Assembly (NCBI RefSeq): GCF_964340395.1
Contig: NC_135552.1
Location: 27,622,181 to 27,686,180 of the forward strand
Direction of reading: 5' to 3'
Length of the DNA stretch: 64,000 nt
DNA from: Glandiceps talaboti
Taxonomy: Eukaryota; Hemichordata; Enteropneusta; Spengelidae
The notes under the pieces are model-generated. The model saw nothing but the letters and a program-made list of their open reading frames with translations. It had not been told where the DNA came from and did not search any database. How positions within the stretch are numbered: the stretch's first letter is position 1; each line of letters opens with the position of its first letter. Below, piece after piece: positions 58,089 to 64,000 of the stretch. The position numbers and the translations under genes were made by a program.

Positions 58089-58175
58089 AACACACAAACA
58101 CAAACACAAACACAAACACAAACACAAACACAAACACAAACACAAACACAAACACAAACACAAACACAAACACAA
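57990..58175. repeat. (CA)n and (CAAACA)n microsatellite
   Basis: A CA block (58045-58083) followed by about 14 CAAACA units. Open frames across it are artefacts. Confidence 0.98.
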
Positions 58176-58333
58176 TTTTGCCTAGATGGTTAACAGTGTG
58201 TGTGAAATGGTAAATACTGATCCTTGCTTGTAACTTCTCATCCAAGTTCACCATTGACACATCTCCCTTTCTACAGTGCACATCTATGTTCCTTAATCGA
58301 CATGCAGTCAGAGGAACACTATAATGGTTAAAT

Positions 58334-58349
58334 GGTTGCCATGGCAACC
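58334..58349. promoter_or_regulatory. RFX-type X-box palindrome
   Basis: GGTTGCCATGGCAACC is a perfect 16 nt palindrome and an exact full match to the RFX transcription-factor X-box. X-boxes typically drive ciliary genes, or MHC genes in vertebrates. It lies in an unusually GC-rich, unique patch (58230-58420) that could be an enhancer or an unrecognised promoter. Confidence 0.65.
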
Positions 58350-58949
58350 TACTAAACCCCCTCCAGCCATACTCTGCAATAAGAACCACAGCGGAAAGAA
58401 ACCTGTGACCTTTCGCAGCAACTCAATACTTTTCAAGGATTCTTCAATAAAATGAACATGATTATGAGTGACTTGTGGTACGAAATGAACATTCCCTTAG
58501 AAATGAACGCCTGTGGGAAGGCTCATTCAATTTCATTTGGACACATCAATTTCCAATTACTTGTTCCACGGAGTCATGATTTTTCGAAATTGCCATGTTT
58601 TGTGTGTTTGTCACTTTCTGTAATTTGTTTCTCAATCTATTCCTAAAGAAAGTATTAGACTTGTTGTTCATTTCTTCTTCAAATTATATAAGATTATGAC
58701 TTGGTTTGGGGACTTCCTCAAATGAACTACATCTCAATTGATAGATATACAACTAACTTCATTCAAAATACGTTATCAATGGGATGCAGTGTTCTAGTTT
58801 GAATGTATGCAAATTTGGGAAATTGGTAATAGGGAAAGTAGCAGAGTGGAAAGATAATACAGCAGAGATTAGGCCTGGAAGTGATGTGATGTATGAGTTT
58901 AAGCCTTGAAGTTATGTGATGCATGGGTTTCCTTTGGCTTTTATTTCAG

Positions 58950-59128
58950 CAATGTTCTGAAATATCCAGGTTAGGAACTGTACATTTTATGATCATATCT
59001 TTTACAACCCCAGCTGTTGGTTTCATCAAGCCCTTCAAGTCAATGTCACTTTTTGAAATTAACTTCATCTTCAATGAGATGAAGACATCACAAAATGTTA
59101 TAGCCAAAGTTGAGAGGTCACTATGCAA
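58950..59128 (+). other. Exon-like segment, plus strand, unassigned
   Basis: A strong acceptor (CTTTGGCTTTTATTTCAG) precedes 179 open nucleotides ending at donor GTAGGT. They would encode QCSEISRLGTVHFMIISFTT and continue to KTSQNVIAKVERSLC. I do not recognise the peptide. Its phase does not join to the next exon-like segment at 59323, so a gene model cannot be built. Confidence 0.22.
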
Positions 59129-59322
59129 GTAGGTTACAAATAAGCCTTGATTTAAGGACACATAACACCTGCCACCTGCCAACAAAGTGAGGACAGCACC
59201 AGGGCCTGTCAAAATTATCCATCTTCCTTTTTTCAGTACATAAACTTTTATAACTTATGCATTCAAAGACAATGCCTACTTTTATATATAGTGTTTTTGA
59301 GATTGTTTTCTTTCTGGTTCAG

Positions 59323-59522
59323 GTTTAAATAAATTGGAAACAAACACTATTAAACCAACTGCTGAGCCACTAAAAAAAGAAATTTCACAGAAGAGTGGCA
59401 TATTTGAATTATGTATACAGCGCCATGTTATTGGTTTGATAAAATTACCACAAGGGGAATCCATCTTGAAGTTGAACCAACTCCTTACAAAACACTACCT
59501 ACACTACAGTTACATTCTCTAG
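59323..59522 (+). other. Possible terminal exon, plus strand, unassigned
   Basis: Acceptor TTGTTTTCTTTCTGGTTCAG, then 200 nt open to TAG at 59520-59522. It would encode LNKLETNTIKPTAEPLKKEI followed by SQKSGIFELCIQRHVIGLIK and onward. Composition is coding-like, but the family is not recognised and no clear polyadenylation signal follows closely. Confidence 0.22.
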
Positions 59523-62500
59523 TGGATTCCATGAACATTCCCAGAATATCTGGCCTTCCATTACCCAATGTGACAACTCATTTACGATATATTTCATCAC
59601 AAAGATCTCAGTACAACTTTTTACTTTCACTTAGAAATTCCTTAACAAATGAAGTATAGATAATTGAAACAACTTATTCCGGTGACAACCTGTGGTGAAC
59701 TCACTAGACACTCTATTGGCAATCCCTTGAGTCCTTTTATGGACTCTAGGGATATAACTCTTGCTGCTATGGTAATTACAGAAAACCAAATAAATGTAAG
59801 GGTTATCTGAGGTCAGTCTATCAACCAGCACACTCTTTGAGTACCAGTATTCCATACACATGGTGATGTTCAAACATATTATATATTTAATACTGACACA
59901 AGTAAAGCTAAAATAGTTTCTTTACATTTTTGAACATTGTCATTCACTCCCTCTCTTTTTGGCAGACTATCATTGAAGATATCATTTTGTTATACAGTTA
60001 TTGTACATGGACCGTCACTGTGGTAGTTGTCAGCATGTACTCAGGCCTCCTACTTGCATAACTTCATCATGAAAAAAATTCTGTTTGCGAACAAGTGTCA
60101 ATGCTACTGCCATGACTGAAGACATTGTCAACAATCCAGATACTTGCTTATTGCTATTTGTTGTCCATTTGTTGTAGTTGGACCGTCACTGTGGTAGTTG
60201 TTATCAATATAACATGTAAGTCGACAGTCAACAAGGATGAAAGCTTTACACACAGAGCTCTTTCTAAATCTTTTTGTGTTCGAAATTGAAAAGTTTAGAC
60301 TACATTAATAAGTCAACATTGTTCATGTGGTATGATTTGATCTTATCACTACACTATATAGTTTTGATAGGTAGTCTGTAAAATCTACGTGTAGTGGCAT
60401 CTATCAGCTATCACTTCTGACAAGGACTGAACAACAAGACTTATCTTACGGTCGATTAGTGTAAATTTCAAAGCCAGTTGTCTGACAGAGCAATGCAAAA
60501 AGTCCAGAACAATGTAATCCTTGGGGGTCGACTGATAAGATATAACACTATAAAACCATAACATAGAATTGAATGCCTGGCTTTTAAAGTAAAAAGCAAA
60601 GAACAAAGCATGAACCATTCTTGTAACTTTTCTACAGGTTAAGTGGCATCTAAAACCTCAACAGATCAAAATAAAGCACATTTAATATCCTTGGAGAGGT
60701 AACACATCTGACTGTAATTCAAGCATAGAGTGAAAACCGAACTCCATTGAGTGTTTTCCTTTATCCAAGGTGCTGTTAAAGAGTACTTGGCATGAAATTG
60801 AATAAAAAAATCTGCACTTAGTTGTAGAAATACAAAGCTTTCTAAAAACAACCTATTATGTGTGGTTGTAATCACAGATCAGTATTTTACTAACTGTAAA
60901 GACCATATTGTCAAACATTCATTAAATTATAGACCTATGAATAATTCATCATGGGTACACACAAATGTTTATAAATGTGTATAATTCAGTGACAAATGTG
61001 AAATATAATTGGTTTCTAATTACTGATTTAATCTTTTTTTCTGAACACCTGAAGTATCTTAGATTGTACAAAGTCTGCAATACAAATTTTATCATACAGC
61101 TAGGAGGTCTTGACTGAGACCCAACTATTCTTAACTCCCTAGCTTGGTTTTAAATGTATTACTTGGCCATTAAACCTACATTTTCCTTTGGCCAGGATCT
61201 GATATACCAAAGGCTACTAAAGGGCATTATTTGAGTAAGAACATAACAACAAGGAATCCAGACATTTTTCATATGAGATATAATTCTCTGATATGGAATT
61301 TATATATATATACTACATGTATACATAAATACTATGACAGAGATTTAACATTACAAGTATAGTTATCAATTTTAACAAAGTACTTGGAATACTGTACATC
61401 AAAATTACATCTGACTGTATGTTAGCTGTCATCAATGTTTATGAAATTGATGTGACTTAATTTCACCATTTTGAAACTGACACGTTAATCCATATTTTAT
61501 GTCCATTCATGATATATGAATTGAGGAGGTCACTGTAACTAATATTATTGTTGAAATCTAAACTATGTATCTTTCAAAATTAATCAAAGGTCATAGTAAT
61601 ATGTGGATCTGTAATCGACATATCTATTTTCCTGGGCTGTGCCACATCTTTGAAATTAATACACAGTCAGATATATCTTTCCCTTCACTAGTATTTCATT
61701 TCCCTTATCTGATTTGAACACTACCGATGAGAAGAACAGCTTGAGAACTTAGACCTGGTATTTATTCACTCGTTTATTCAATTTGACCTGATAACATAGC
61801 TGTACTAATTCATTTACTCTATTAGGGTCACACTATTTATTTTTCTGTTTCTCGTTACCCGACCAACCCAAATTTTCAGCTCCAACATCAAAATAAAATA
61901 TTTTTTATCACCCACCCTTGTTATTTTTCAGAACAGCACCCTCTCTGGCAAGAATAACCAAGTGTCTGGATTGTTGACGACATCTACAGTCATGGCAGTG
62001 GCAACAACACTTGTTCACAAAAAAAGCATTTTTTTCATGATGAAGTTATTCAAGTAGGAAGCCTGAGAACATGCCAATTGTGTAGAGAAGCTTGGAAAGA
62101 GTTTGTTACCAGGAAACCAATAAAAAGAAGATAGAGAGGAGGAAAAGGAAAGGCAGAGAAACATGAAAGAGATGATTTTTTATTTTTATACTTTTTTTTT
62201 AATCAACCGACCAACCCATAGTTGCCATGAAAAGGCAATGAGAAACATAAAAAAAGGGTCACTCTGCCTGCTAGAAATCTCCTACTTCTACCTTGTAATA
62301 AGTAAGATGCAAAGACTTAGCTAACAAGTCAAATAATTGCACAGACTGTTCAGTCACCTGTCAGATGAAGTCTTACATGTAATCTTTGGAATCTTTAATC
62401 TGTTTTCACTATATATGCATCAATGTTGCCATTAATATAGTGTTAGCATTCCAACACTATCTGTAATTGAATTTTACTCTAGTTCCAAGCCGCCACAATA

Positions 62501-64000
62501 CTAACACAGAACTCCATGTATTAAATTGCATGCATGTTTGTAGTGTTCACTATGTCAGTGCTTTCATGAGCAAAGTGAGTAAAAATACAATAGAAAACAT
62601 TGCAAGCACTAGTGCAAATATCCCTGAAAACCAACACTGATGCTGATGTATGTATGTATGTATGTATGTATGTATGTATGTATGTATGTATGTATGTATG
62701 TATGTATGCTCGCACGTACACATGCACATATTTATGATGCACATATGTATAATGTATGTATGTATGTACGTATATGTACATGTATCTAAGTGTCCACAGA
62801 TATATGTTCTCATTATTTAAATATGTATTAAGAAGGTAAAATCGTTGTCACATTCTGTTTCCCTGTTTTCTTTTCCCTCAGGTACTTTTCCATTATTAAT
62901 TCATCATTAGATACAAATGAGAAATTGCTGTGACTAGTTTGTTAACCTTTACCATATAACCTTGCTAACTGGTACCTAGATACTCACAATGTGTGTGTGA
63001 CAACTTCAAGGCCTGTGATAAACAGAAATTCTAGGGATAAGTAATTTAAATGGTGACCTTTGACCTTCTTCTTGCTATTACTAACCATGGAGAATGATTA
63101 CAAGATTGAAATAAGGAAACAGGGAATTGTGAAGGTTACGAAGTTCAGTAACTGTTGTAATAATACATGTCTGTAGGAATTAGCTTAAAATTAAGCACAC
63201 TTCTCTTCCAGGGTTGGCAATGCATAATCAACAACACTTTAATAATTATTAAGGACAATACAAGCTATAGTTACTTTGGAACAGTAAATTGGAAATGAAT
63301 GTGACATTTCAATCCATCTACTACGGACTTTGATTACGCAAGGTCCTTTATCGTGTGATCAAGCTTCCTGGTAGATAAATCGAAACATCTCATTCATTTA
63401 CAATTTACCATTTCAAAGTGACTATACTGGACTATCCTATTGGTTCTTCAGACTGTAGCAGCTTATTTTTCCCCATCATACAAATATTGACTAAAAATTT
63501 GGAAAATTCAGTTTCTAGTATATTAATTAGTTTTGAGGTTTACAAAACACACAAATGCTTTAGGTCATTTTGATCCAAGTTAAACTCTAGCAATAAAATT
63601 ACTTTATTCTAAATGATTATTAATATTGATAAGTCTGACTGCATTATGTGAAATACAATGCATATATCAATACACATTCATATCTGTTGCAGCTGTTCAT
63701 TTCCTTGGTGAAATAATCGCCCAATTGCACTGTGTTATGTAACTTACTCAGGAGTGCCTACAGACAGATTTCTATCTCTGACTACAACATATTGTCAAGT
63801 GTTATCTGTATGCTTCTGTTTCATTATTAAATTCATACCTGGCTGGTCAGTCTCACCAAAAAAAGTAAAAAATTCTGACATGAAAATTATTAATGCTTCA
63901 CAAAAAATTTACATAATGGATTTCATAACGTTTGAACAAATATGTTACGAAAATATTTGAATAATTGTGTTTATCAATATATCACTATTATCCCTGACCC
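59523..64000. other. Non-coding right flank
   Basis: AT-rich. It contains a 23 nt direct repeat (60009-60031 and 60180-60202), a TGTA microsatellite (62646-62708) and a DR1 site (63054-63066). No exon is supported. Confidence 0.55.
62646..62708. repeat. (TGTA)n microsatellite
   Basis: About 15 near-perfect tetranucleotide units. Thr/His/Tyr frames on the minus strand are artefacts. Confidence 0.98.

Noticed and set aside
57919-58389. 156-codon minus frame beginning MVLIAEYGWRGF
   Set aside because: The N-terminal 70 codons look coding-like, but the rest is CAAACA microsatellite, and no donor ends the first part. Kept only as a GC-rich patch around the X-box.

Overview
This is a 64 kb piece of an animal nuclear genome. 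It is AT-rich, and its genes are interrupted by introns with ordinary GT..AG borders. It is full of microsatellites, minisatellites and long satellite-like arrays, and no bacterial or viral gene layout is visible. Codon-level similarity and the apparent single merged gene suggest a marine invertebrate bilaterian (lophotrochozoan, hemichordate or cephalochordate). I cannot be more precise from sequence alone.

The one gene I recognise lies on the minus strand between about 7.7 and 37.6 kb. It belongs to the MRL family (MIG-10 / RIAM / lamellipodin), whose vertebrate relatives are RAPH1 and APBB1IP. Thirteen coding exons join in consistent phase to give about 1050 residues. In order these are an acidic talin-binding N-terminus, a Ser/Thr/Pro linker, a coiled coil, a Ras-association domain, a PH domain, a Ser/Gln-rich segment and a long proline-rich tail with Ena/VASP- and SH3-binding motifs. 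Two further in-phase exons, of 78 and 27 nt, sit in the 17 kb intron 3. Both would insert residues into the second talin-binding segment. A promoter-like region with a non-coding first exon and small upstream ORFs is proposed near 45.6-45.8 kb.

Between the proposed first exon and exon 2 there is a small, unrecognised three-exon minus-strand gene (39.4-41.4 kb, about 155 residues) with its own polyadenylation signal. The left 2.4 kb may be the 3' end of a plus-strand neighbour, because a good AATAAA plus GT-rich signal lies at 2417-2475. The region from 46 to 64 kb has no gene I can assign. It holds an RFX X-box palindrome, a miRNA-like hairpin, a ~410 bp fold-back element and a few exon-like fragments.

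Repeats dominate the introns. They include a 34 bp array of about 66 units (28.0-30.3 kb), a 62 bp array of 28 units (20.7-22.5 kb), both with higher-order variant patterns, a 310 bp element with 29 bp terminal inverted repeats, and many simple-sequence tracts.
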